Positions 27,380 to 36,539 of a stretch of DNA of 64,000 nucleotides are shown here, piece after piece; positions within the stretch are counted from its first letter, which is position 1, and each line of letters opens with the position of its first letter. The stretch is from NCBI RefSeq assembly GCF_024679095.1, contig NC_066516.1, positions 24,471,718 through 24,535,717 of the forward strand, given 5' to 3'. A program made the position numbers and the translations under genes. The stretch comes from Eriocheir sinensis (lineage: Eukaryota; Arthropoda; Malacostraca; Decapoda; Varunidae). The notes under the pieces are model-generated. The model was given only the letters and a program-made list of their open reading frames with translations, did not search any database and had not been told where the DNA came from.

Positions 27380-28060
27380 TCAATTAGTCGTGATTTCCTG
27401 TTTCTCCTTCCTCTCCCTTTCTCTCCGTCTCTCCCACTCTCTAAATCTTCCGGTTATTTCCTCATCTTTTTCCTCTTTCTTTGCTTGACAGCGTTCATTC
27501 ACTTTCTTTTCCGGTCTTTCGCTTCTCTTGCTCCACTCATTTCTTTCGTCCTCCTCCTCCTCCTCCTCCTCTTCTTATTATTACTATTATTATTCTTGCT
27601 CTTGTTCTTTTTCTTCTTCTTGTTTTTGTTCTTCTTCTTCTTCTTCTCCTTTTTTTTCTTCTTCTTCTTCTTCTTTTTCTTCTATTTCTTCTTCTTCTTC
27701 TTCTTCTTCTTCTTCTTCTTCTTCTTTTTCTTCTTCTCCTCCTCCTCCTCCTCCTCCTCCTCCTCCTCCTCCTCCTCAGTCACCTCTGCTTTATTTTTCC
27801 ACACAATTTCAAAGTCTGTTCATATCTTAACAAGGTAAGTGATGTTTATGTTCCTTTCCTCCTTGTTACCCCCTCCCTCCCTCTCTCTTTTCCCTCCCCT
27901 CCCTCCCTCCTTTCCCAATCCTTCCCGCCCTCTTTCCCTTCACCTCCCTCCCTTTCCCCTCACCTCCCTCTATCTTTCCCCTCCCCTCCCCTCCCTCCCC
28001 TCCCCCCTTTCCATCTTTCTCCGCCCTCTCTTCTTTCCACTCCGCCCAGCCGTTATCTTC
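27380..28060. repeat. Polypyrimidine field with TTC/CTC trinucleotide tracts
   Basis: Nearly 700 bp is dominated by C and T, with long TTC tracts at 27600-27740 and a CTC tract at about 27738-27777. Inside it, CCTCAG at 27774-27779 and AAG/GTAAGT at 27832-27840 bound a possible 55-nt exon that is open when entered in phase 2. Because any pyrimidine field makes acceptor-like sites, this exon is not called separately. Confidence 0.8.
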
Positions 28061-28129
28061 AGCTACACCGTCCGGGCTATCTCCTCCAGGCCATTATGTT
28101 TCGGAACAGTGATTATCTTTTAATTTACT

Positions 28130-28130
<1 letters not shown>

Positions 28131-28222
<92 letters not shown>
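28131..28222. repeat. (CT)n-(CA)n compound microsatellite
   Basis: About 51 bp of CT passes directly into about 40 bp of CA, just upstream of the recursive splice candidate. Confidence 0.96.
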
Positions 28223-28223
<1 letters not shown>

Positions 28224-28269
28224 TGTATTTTTGTGTTTGTAAGTGTATCTGCATTTCTATGTTCAAAAT

Positions 28270-28341
28270 TCTAACATCACTTTTTTTTCTTTACAGGTGA
28301 GTACAAAATTCTTCTCGAGGTGGGCGTGGCCAGAGCACCAG
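28270..28341 (+). promoter_or_regulatory. Candidate recursive splice site with optional 45-nt exon
   Basis: A branch-point-like CTAAC at 28271-28275 and a pyrimidine tract lead into TTTACAG ending at 28296. This is followed without a gap by GTGAGT at 28297-28302, so a strong acceptor and a strong donor are fused. That arrangement defines recursive (ratcheting) splice sites in long arthropod introns. A second donor, CACCAG/GTACGT, lies 45 nt on, so 28297-28341 could also be a small exon. Joined to exon 1A or 1B (both phase 2), that exon meets an in-frame TGA at its second to fourth bases. In phases 0 and 1 it is open throughout. The site lies about 16.3 kb into the presumed 39-kb intron from exon 1A. 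It is a splice-signal reading only. Confidence 0.5.
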
Positions 28342-29212
28342 GTACGTGTGTTAGTACTTCAAGCGTGCACAGTCAAGCAAAAAAGTATCACTCTCTCCTC
28401 AGATCGACGGAATAGATAATGAGCGCGAAAGATAGAGAAAACATGGAGACATGGCTCACGTTTTCGTCTGGTATTTCATATCTTGTGTTCTTGGGGGCGG
28501 GATATTGGTTCAGGGGTGACTGCGTGCCTGCATGTGAGGTTAGGGGGCGCGGGGCCGTGTCACTGTCGCGTCCTTGGGGAGGGTTTCGGCTCGGCGCTGT
28601 GCCTCTGTATGCAAGGCTCGCGGTGGGGGAGCCAGCGGCCGCATGACTCACTGATAACACTCCGTCCTCGGTAGGCAAAGCAAGGCAAAGGTTCGCCCCG
28701 CCCCGCTAGCCTCGAGAGCCCGCAGCTTGTTCAGAAATCGGAAATGTCGTAGCTTCCTGCTGTCGCGTGTGTTGAAAGATAATATTCCGTGCTATTCTTG
28801 CGGCTGTTGCGGCTGTCTCTCCTTTAAAAATATCTTCAGAAATATCTTGCCATGAACTGCGTCTGATTTTTACAATCCAAACACGTATTCACGCAGTTTG
28901 TATCATTAAAAGGAATATTGGAAACTGAGCAGCCAAGACAGAAATGTGTGTTTTCGGCCTGCTGTCTATAGTGTTGACTCTGCTTTGGCCTCTATCGCCT
29001 CTCAGGATCTGGTGGCGAGGTGGGGCGTTGACAGTTATCGATGCAGGGGTGCGGCGGTGAGTGCGGCGGCGGCGGCGGCAATGCAATGGAAAGGAAGTTG
29101 GGTTATTGAAGAGTCGAAGAGGAGAAGCAAGTAATGTATGTTTTGTAAGGAGGCCATGCGGTAAATAGTACAAGCGTGAGGAAGAGGCTTAAAACTCATA
29201 GTGAATGAAAAC

Positions 29213-29213
<1 letters not shown>
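28342..29213. other. Unique sequence, no gene recognised
   Basis: GC-rich at about 28490-28720. Open frames on both strands lack known motifs. A GCG tract lies near 29060-29080. Confidence 0.5.

Positions 29214-29264
<51 letters not shown>
29214..29264. repeat. (GA)n microsatellite
   Basis: GA tract of about 51 bp ending 12 bp before the left inverted arm. Confidence 0.96.
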
Positions 29265-29266
<2 letters not shown>

Positions 29267-29276
29267 CATGTCTGAG

Positions 29277-29427
29277 CGATGACGTAGCGTTGCGGCGGGG
29301 AATGTGTAACTTCCCTCATTATGGAAACACTCACGGCTTCGGGTCACAAAGTCTCAGGAAGCGAAAGTCCAGATCTGGTGGAATTACGGAGTTTCCTTTC
29401 CACGGCTGCCCCAAGGCCTTGCTGTTG
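29277..29427 (+). repeat. Left arm of a 151-bp inverted repeat
   Basis: The reverse complement of 31379-31529 matches this segment with about six mismatches in 151 bp by eye and no gaps. The arms enclose 1951 bp. They could be the long terminal inverted repeats of a non-autonomous DNA transposon, or two dispersed-repeat copies in opposite orientation. No target-site duplication is visible outside them. Confidence 0.95.
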
Positions 29428-29429
29428 TG

Positions 29430-29860
29430 GTTGTGATTGTTTTAATGCTCCTCTTTTTCATTCTAATTTTCATTCCTTTCTGTATTTTTACTTTAATGTT
29501 CTTGTTCTTGTTTTTCTTTCTTAATTTCTCTCTTTTCATTATTTTCCTATATTTTCACTTTTCATTTGTTTTTTTTTTATTTCTCTTTTTCATTGTTTTT
29601 CCTTTATTTCCACTTCACTTTCATTGCTCCTTTTTTTATTTCTCTTTTTCATTGTTTTCCTTCATTTGTACCTCACTGTTTTTGTTCCTGTTTTTTTTTA
29701 TCTTATTCGTTGTTTTCCTTTATTTGCACCACTGTTCTTTCTCTTGTCTTTTTTTATTTATATTTCTCATTGTTTTCCTTTACTGTCACGACCGTTCTTG
29801 TTTTGATTTGTCTTTTTCAGTGTCTTCCTTTATTGTCACGTCACTGTTCTTGCTTTTGTC
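29430..29860. repeat. T-rich minisatellite, unit about 45-65 bp
   Basis: The block CATTGTTTTCCTTTATTT recurs with changes near 29592, 29649, 29708, 29774 and 29817, with TTTTTATTTCTCTTTTT between. Phe/Leu/Ser-rich open frames across it on + are artefacts. It begins just inside the left inverted arm. Confidence 0.78.
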
Positions 29861-30499
29861 CTCATCCTAACCCGCCCCAAGACCCCGCGACCCCGGGATG
29901 GAGGGCAGGAGAATGCAGGACTTGGCCTCGCTGACTCAGGCGGTCCCGTAACTTTTGGCGGGATTGTTTCTCGAGTGGCTGCATAAAGTTGGCCGCCCTC
30001 CAACACTACTCCAGCCTGGGCAGCGGAACCTCGTAGTATTTTCACCTCTGCTTAGGCCGCCTTTGGCTGTCATGCTCGTGTTAGTTGTTGTATACAGCCA
30101 CTGATATAACAGGACGTGAGTTTCAATCCTCTAAAACGACTCTGTTCAATTTTCGCCCCTCACTTTGTTTTCCGAGTTGGATAATATTCAGGTGACCTTC
30201 TTGCGAGTCCTTCAGTACAGTTGTATTCAAACTCAAACCTTTTATTCGTGCAAAAATACCGGAGTGGCTTCAAAATAACTGTATACAAAATAGCATGATA
30301 AAATTTCAATGATAGCATAAAATCAGATTTTGTTTAAGTTTGAAATATTTTAAAAAGGACCAAAAAGTGAAAGCTAATGATCATTAAGAACAACACAAAG
30401 CGGCGAGCCACGAGGCAGCGGCGCGGCGTGTTGCAGCTTTTGTCATCAGGGCCTCATGTGTTCCCTTCCTGTAAGCCACGAGTTTGGCCTCCAGCCTGA

Positions 30500-30697
30500 T
30501 GCCAGAGGCCGCCTCGTGACCACCATGGAAAGCAAGAACAGTGTAGGTTTCCGGACTCCGAAACCCCGAGGCCGTGCAGAAAGGCAGCGTACGGCATGGA
30601 CCAGACGGACGAGGAGGAGCAGGAGCACGACGACGGTATAACGGTTATCGAGTGGCGGCTATCGGAAAACTCCCTCCCTGGGTTGCTGTATCGCTGA
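30500..30697 (+). CDS. Two overlapping small open frames in good start contexts (uncertain)
   Basis: An ATG at 30524 sits in a near-perfect start context (gaccaccATGG) and opens a 38-codon, very basic frame rich in Arg and Thr. A second ATG at 30596, with G at -3 and +4, opens a different 33-codon frame. It starts acidic (MDQTDEEEQEHDDG) and ends in a WRLSENSLPGLLYR segment at a TGA at 30695-30697. Neither resembles a known protein. They lie inside the loop of the 151-bp inverted repeat, so they could be remnants of an element gene. They could equally be chance frames in GC-rich DNA. Confidence 0.2.
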   Translation, partial: CQRPPRDHHGKQEQCRFPDSETPRPCRKAAYGMDQTDEEEQEHDDGITVIEWRLSENSLPGLLYR

Positions 30698-31007
30698 GTA
30701 AAAGTAAATTCATAGAAATAATACATTTTCGCACCCAAAGTGCTATTACTGGCGAGGCCTTCGTAAATATATCCGCTTTAATGGTCTTCCCGCTATAAAT
30801 ATTTATGAATAATTGTTTAACCAATTTCCCTGAATACCAACGAAATCCCCGTTGCTATGGTGTCCAGCCGGGGGAGGGGATAGCAACAATGATCGCAGAG
30901 TTTGTGGTTTTGAACGATTCCAGTACCCCTCGGAGCGATGAGACGGCGTGAGTCTGCCGCCCCGCCGCCTGGAGGATGTGTTCGGCTGAAGGGGCGCGGT
31001 GTGGAGG

Positions 31008-31236
31008 CCCAGTCATGCTCTTAAACATTTTAGCGGCCATGTACACATATTTGAGAAGGCTTTCGTAGGAGTTTTGAGCATTTCCATGGATAGTTTTAAT
31101 ACCTTGGTGATAATCTGACCATTCTTCTATACCCTGAACCTAAAAAAAAAAAAAAAATCATAGGAACCCGACTCATGTCCGTTTTGGCCTTTGGAAATAT
31201 TTGACGTGAGAGGCGGAAGTGTCTACAAATAGTGAT
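31008..31236 (-). mobile_element. Short inverted-repeat element (MITE-like), copy 4
   Basis: Read on the minus strand it matches copies 1-3 along its length, including the block corresponding to GGCTTTCGTAGGAGTTTTGA near 31059. The ends are eroded. It lies about 140 bp from the right 151-bp arm, inside the inverted-repeat structure. Confidence 0.8.
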
Positions 31237-31378
31237 CATTGTCTTCTTGCTCACGGTTCCTCAGGGCGCGTGGGTAGGCAGAGGGCCCACAAGAAACTGC
31301 ATGGAGACCGGGTACGCTCATAACCAAAATTCGTTGATTTATGAAGTGTAAAGTGAAGCTGCATCCCCACAACAGCAG

Positions 31379-31529
31379 CAACAGCAAGGCCTTGGGGCAG
31401 CCGTGGAAAGGAAACACCGTAATTCCACCAGATCTGGACTTTCGCTTCCTGAGACTTTGTGAGCCGAAGCCGTGAGTGTTTCCATAATAAGAGAAGTTAC
31501 ACATTCTCCGCCGCAACGCTACGGCATCG
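31379..31529 (-). repeat. Right arm of a 151-bp inverted repeat
   Basis: Reverse complement of 29277-29427 with about six mismatches. On the minus strand the arm reads as an open frame. The equivalent frame of the left arm closes after the arm, and most differences between the arms change an amino acid, so there is no sign of protein-level constraint. Confidence 0.95.
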
Positions 31530-31934
31530 TTTTAGGTTGTTTTATGTAGGTTTGTGTTTTAGTTGTGTTTTGTGTCAATGTTGTATTTTGCCCTGGCAGT
31601 AATCCTGAAAAAAAGTGGTATGATTACACTGAGAACACTGAAACGATGCCCCCTCATGAGTACTTAGCTCCCTTGCAGTCTCTATATATTCACCTCGAAG
31701 TCACGCTGCCTTCACGCCCTTGAGAACTTGAGACACAGCAAAGGGTCTCTCTCCCCTCTCGACCTGCACTCCGCCACCCTCCCTCTAGCTCTCTCCACTC
31801 CTCCTTCACCACCATCCGCGGCGGGACCTGCATGACCCTTCCCTCCTACATATGCCGCGCCCTGGCCCGCTCCCGCCACTCACACGCACTCAAAGTTTGC
31901 ATAAGTTGTTGACAGGTTCCTTTTCTAACACCAC

Positions 31935-32057
<123 letters not shown>

Positions 32058-32269
32058 ACCATTTGTTTACCTTTCCATTCCTCTGTTTACCTGTCGACCT
32101 GGCTTCCTGCTGCTCCCTAAACACATACCAGACACACACAACTCCAGGTTTACGTGTAAGCATTGTCATAAGTGCGTCCAGGGCGTCGCCTTGTCTTGTG
32201 GCGGTGTTTACTTGAAGCAGGGACCGACGGATGACAGTGATCGGTTGTGTGGGCGCCCTCAGTGGTGGG

Positions 32270-32700
32270 GGCGCTAGGGCAAGAGCACCCTGATTAGGAG
32301 TGAGGGAGTGCATTGGAGTGGGTAGGTGGCCGTGATAGTGTGAGTCCAGTATTGTGTGGAGAAGGTTGGGTGGAGCGTTTGTAGTGGAGAGTATGAGTGT
32401 GCAGGGTATTGGGGAGGGTGGGTCAGGTAAGAGGTAGTAGGTTATGGGATGGAGTAGCTGGGTGGGGGTGGCGGGGGTGGGCTGGATGAGATGAGGGTGG
32501 GGCAGTGAAGAGGGAGGAGGTTGTAGGGTGGAGAGAGTGGCGTTCAGCGTAGTGGAAAGGGTGTGAGGATGAGGGTGGAGCAGTGAAGAGGAAGTAGGTT
32601 GTAAGCTGGAGCCTGGAGATAGTGGGTGGGGGTGGCGGGGGTGGGCCGGGCCGCCGAGGAGGCTGTAATAACTGAGCAGCTGGTGGTGCCTTGGGCCAGG
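32270..32700. repeat. G-rich duplicated segment with two G-quadruplex motifs
   Basis: The + strand is G-rich with few C residues. Two near-copies of a block reading GGGTGGGGGTGGCGGGGGTG occur at 32460-32481 and 32624-32645. Each is followed or preceded by GATGAGGGTGG and GCAGTGAAGAG blocks, so a segment of roughly 80-165 bp has been duplicated. Each block has four G runs with loops of 1, 4 and 1 nt, the pattern of an intramolecular quadruplex. The Pro/Ser-rich minus-strand frame across it is a composition artefact. Confidence 0.75.
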
Positions 32701-32809
32701 CCGTGCTGCCCGGCCGGCGCCCCTCCCTGCATAGCTGCTACATGGTGATGGAGCGGCGACGGCGGGGCTGGGACGGCTGCCGGGATGGAGGGCTTGGGGA
32801 AACAAAAAG

Positions 32810-33660
32810 TGTTAGACAGCTATACGGATACCTTTAGTGCCATAGTTCTTAAGGTCTTTTGGCCGTAAAAACATCAAGTTCAACGCCAAGTCACGCTGAT
32901 TCCCGTTTTCAGCATTAGCCTAATACTGGCGGCTTTTATCTTCCAGTGTTCCCTAGACAGAGAAAAGTGGACGGCTATAAACAATGAGCTAATAGCTTTG
33001 ATTTCACATAACCTTTTTGGATACTCTTATCAACCCATTTTAATACCCCGTGAAAGTGATAAAGGACTACTTAAAGAGTACATTCTTTAGGAAAAGGAGG
33101 CGGTCTGGTTCTCTCGGTTTGGAAGCAGCCGCTAATCTCTGCTGTCATTATTAAACAAAGAATATCGTCACATTATAAATTCCATGAAAGTTTAATCGCG
33201 GATATGAAGCAGCTTTAGTAGGAGGAGGTGCGGGCGTTGAGGCGTTGCAGGCTGGTCGCGTGAAGGAACAGTCGATTTTTGCAATACCAAGAATACATGT
33301 CTGTGCGTCATGGTCTTGCGTTAGGCAAATGGGTATGGAGGGCTAGGAAAAAAAATTAGTTTATACTATATACTGGGGATAAGTCTGGGTACTGGTGTTT
33401 TACGAAGACTGGGTGTGTGAAAGTTACGACAGCTTAACACATGTAAATGCATTCATTAAATCACCCGGCCTTATTACCTCGCACATGTGTTGTGTGAATA
33501 ACAGCTGCAGATAAATCCCTGGATAACATTATTTGAACTCATATTCCTATAAATTGGCAAAGTGTTCCGGATGTTGTAATGGCACTGTTAATAGTTTGAT
33601 TCACTTCATCCGATTATCTATGACAACATGAAGCTTATATTAATTAATATTCACGTTGTG
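32810..33660. other. Unique AT-rich sequence, no gene recognised
   Basis: No long open frame, no recognisable splice-site pair and no repeat. Confidence 0.5.
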
Positions 33661-33662
33661 TG

Positions 33663-33802
<140 letters not shown>

Positions 33803-33832
33803 GGAGGGGAGGGGAGGAGGAGGGGAGAGAGA

Positions 33833-35340
33833 GTGCCTGCCGCCCACCCACGCGTGCTTACCTTATGCTCCCGAGGGACGGAAGGCAAACTCGGCGCCCC
33901 TACACCGTCACGAAGGCTAAGGCAAACACATCTTATTTACTGTCACTACTATCACGTTACGCTTTTTCCCGTCCCTGGAGAGGCGCCTCAACTAGGGCTT
34001 CGGATCAACGGTGAATTTAACCCTGGAAGCTCATCAGCACGGAGCTCCACTTGCAAATACCCTTAATTGGCACCGTAAACCTTCTATATTGTGGCGTCAT
34101 CATCATCAGTCATCACTAGTCCACTGCAAGACCCGGATTATTTTTCTCCACTTCTTTTTTTGTTAGTGTACTCCATTTTGCTCGGGCTAAGGTTGAAGTT
34201 TCATCTCTCCTCCTGGTTCTCTGTCTGCTGCAACTTCTACCATTCCTGGATTAGCCTCGCGTCACGATGCATCTAATTATAGTAACGGCATCGAGCTGGC
34301 GAGGTGCAGGCGGCGGGAATGTATGCAGCCGGTCAATATGCCTGTGCCCTGAGCGGGGTGCGGGGCGTGCTTCCCGCAGACTTGGATCACGCGGGAAGGA
34401 GCGTGGGAGTGCAGGGGGACAGGGCCAAGGTGGGGCGACTCCGACCTAGCGTCCACATTCTTTGTTCGTTAACTCGTGAGGCGAAGCGTTTCTTGGATTA
34501 CACTGAGGGCGACCCTCGGGAAGAGTGACGTGTGGATGCTGGGCGAGGGGTCTGTATAGCACCCAAACATTCTTCATCCTTATTTGCCTCCGTCTGTAAA
34601 TAATGTTTTCGTGTGTGTATTCGGGTGGGTGGGGGGGTAGGGGGTGTCCTGTTTCCTCCAGAGGTGGTGAACACCAAGGGTCTCCAAAACTTTAATTCGC
34701 TGTCATCTCCACAAGATGATTCAAATTCCTTTAACCAGATAACTGACGACTCACCTCCATACCGCGTCGGTTCTTGCTCCTCCCTCTCTCCCTCCCTCTT
34801 ATATACCCTCCTCCTTAGGCTCTCCCTTGACCCCTCCCCCCCTCTACCCCCAACTCCGCATGCCTCACCTCCCCTTCCATCTTGCCTCCACGCCCGCATC
34901 CACCCATGCCCAGATCCCTCACTAATGCCTCGCTCCCTCCTTGATGTCTCTTGCGTCTGCTGAAGACGCACCTGGCCTCAGCCTAGGCCCGGTGTACACG
35001 TCAAGAGGCGGCGTGGGCCAGGACGGGGTTTTTAACGTAAGTCATTCCTTCACACAACAAAGGAATGCGCCCATGATTTTCTGAGGGTAGAGGGAGGGAT
35101 GACGCGGGCACGGTTACCTAATGCCATTTAAGACGCTGCGTCTCTCCTCTAGTTGCGCTCTCTACGTGCCGCCGGTCCCGATTGTAATGCTATGTTGTTA
35201 TAATTACTTTTGGCTTCTCGCGTAAAGGTAACCTGAAGGAGTAGTCGGCGAAGGCGTCATGCACATGGCGGGGAAGCCATGCGGCCTGGCAACTCGCAGG
35301 ATGGTAGGCAAGGTGACCAAACCATTCTGGAAAGACTATG
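33833..35340. other. Mixed sequence, no gene recognised
   Basis: A segment near 34099-34150 (CATCATCATCAG followed by CTAGTCCACTGCAAGAC) resembles a motif common in arthropod interspersed repeats, but too little is preserved to classify it. 34770-34930 is C-rich. No exon is supported. Confidence 0.45.
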
Positions 35341-35440
35341 TTACTTTTCCATGTCATTTTTTATGCCTTTTTCTCGGTAAATAACCGTTCCTCTGCGTTC
35401 ATTTATGCGTTATTGCTTGCTCATGCCTTTGCTCTATTTT

Positions 35441-35933
35441 TGGGAGAGGTTGAGTGCATCTTCAGCCGAGCGAAACGCAACAGCGAGGCGGCGGTGGCCC
35501 GAGGTTTGGGAGGGTTGAGCGCTGCCTGGCCGGAGTCCTGCCTTACCTACCTACCTGGCGGGCGGTGCGTCGGCGAGGCGAGCTGCGGGAACAGTTAGTT
35601 GTTTGCTGGGTCCCTGTTCGCGTCCTCCCCGGCCCCTCGCAGCCCTGTCGCGGCGGTGCACCTTCACTCTCCTCGTGCCGCGCCGGTGTGGGAGTGCGTA
35701 CAGGTGTTGTGGTGATTGTTTGTCGTGGGTCATTGTCCATGGTCTTGAGTGCGCAGGAAAAAAGAAAAATCAGTGCTCTTGATCTTTATCTTTGTGGGTG
35801 TGCGCTGTGTGCGTACGCCGTGGTGTGGGCGGTGTAAGGGGAGTGGTGCTGCTGAGTGTGGTGGTGTACAGTCAGTGGTGTTGTGTGTGTGTCAGGCCAG
35901 CCAGACCTTCACCATGCACAGGACCACGCCAAG
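35441..35933 (+). promoter_or_regulatory. GC-rich leader / possible promoter of exon 1B
   Basis: About 500 bp of GC-rich, CG-containing sequence leads into exon 1B, most strongly at 35460-35720. An initiator-like TCAGT lies at 35872-35876. If that were the start site, the leader would be about 60 nt. A seven-codon upstream frame starts at 35914 in a good context (caccATG). Its TGA at 35935-35937 overlaps the main ATG at 35934-35936 as ATGA, an arrangement that permits reinitiation. Core promoter identity is inferred, not shown. Confidence 0.3.
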
Positions 35934-35965
35934 ATGAGGCTCAAGCTCGCCCAGCCCAACGCCAG
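35934..35965 (+). CDS. Candidate alternative first coding exon 1B (partial CDS, product unknown)
   Basis: The ATG (ccaagATG, A at -3) opens ten codons plus two bases, reading MRLKLAQPNA, and ends at a near-consensus donor GCCAG/GTAAGAG. After the ATG, every codon ends in G or C. The exit phase is 2, identical to exon 1A, so either start would join the same downstream exon. The frame is also open upstream of the ATG for more than 20 codons. The GT-rich TGTGTGTGTCAG at 35884-35895 could act as an acceptor, so an internal-exon reading is possible. The product is unknown. It would be a basic N-terminus replacing the longer Cys- and Tyr-containing N-terminus of 1A. Confidence 0.42.
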
Positions 35966-35994
35966 GTAAGAGAAGAGACGCGTAACGCACTTTT

Positions 35995-36535
35995 CATCTC
36001 ACCCCTCGGTGCATACCATCCCTCGTCACTCCACCTTTTCATCCCACTCCTCGGTGCATACCATCCCTCGTCACTCCACCTTTTCATCCCACTCCTCGGT
36101 GCACACCATCCCTCGTCACTCCACCTTTTCATCCCACTCCTCGGTGCATACCATCCCTCGTCACTCCACCTTTTCATCCCACCCCTCGTCACTCCACCTT
36201 TTCATCCCACTCCTCGGTGCATACCATCCCTCGTCACTCCACCTTTTCATCCCACTCCTCGGTGCATACCATCCCTCGTCACTCCACCTTTTCATCCCAC
36301 TCCTCGGTGCATACCATCCCTCGTCACTCCACCTTTTCATCCTACTCCTCCGTGCATACCATCCCTCGTCACTCCGTCTTTTTCATCCCACTCCTCCGTG
36401 CGTACCATCCCTCGTCACTCCGTCTTTTTCATCCCACTCCTCCGTGCATACCATCCCTCGTCACTCCGTCTTTTTCATCCCACTCCTCCGTGCATACCAT
36501 CCCTTGTCACTCCACCTTTTCATCGCACTCTCGTC
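35995..36535. repeat. 45-bp minisatellite, about twelve units
   Basis: Units of 45 bp containing CACTCCACCTTTTCATCCCA and TCGGTGCATACCATCCCTCG repeat head to tail. One unit is truncated near 36180-36200. The last four or so are variant (TCCGTC for TCCACC). Because 45 is a multiple of three, several frames stay open for up to about 190 codons on +, and others on -. These 15-residue-periodic frames lack an independent coding signal. The array begins about 30 bp after the exon 1B donor and is best read as intronic. Confidence 0.95.
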
Positions 36536-36539
36536 CTCG

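Noticed and set aside
27481..28242. 253-codon frame of Leu/Ser/Phe repeats
   Set aside because: Entirely produced by TTC/CTC and CT/CA microsatellites and a polypyrimidine field.
30240..30420. AT-rich stretch considered as a polyadenylation region
   Set aside because: No AATAAA followed by a G/T-rich element and no gene ending nearby.
32590..32615. GAAGTAGGTTGTAAGCT resembling let-7
   Set aside because: Only a partial match to let-7, lacking its seed context, and it lies inside a duplicated G-rich repeat; no precursor hairpin is seen.
34099..34150. Fragment of a common arthropod interspersed repeat
   Set aside because: The CATCATCATCAG and CCACTGCAAGAC words are suggestive, but too little is preserved to name a family.
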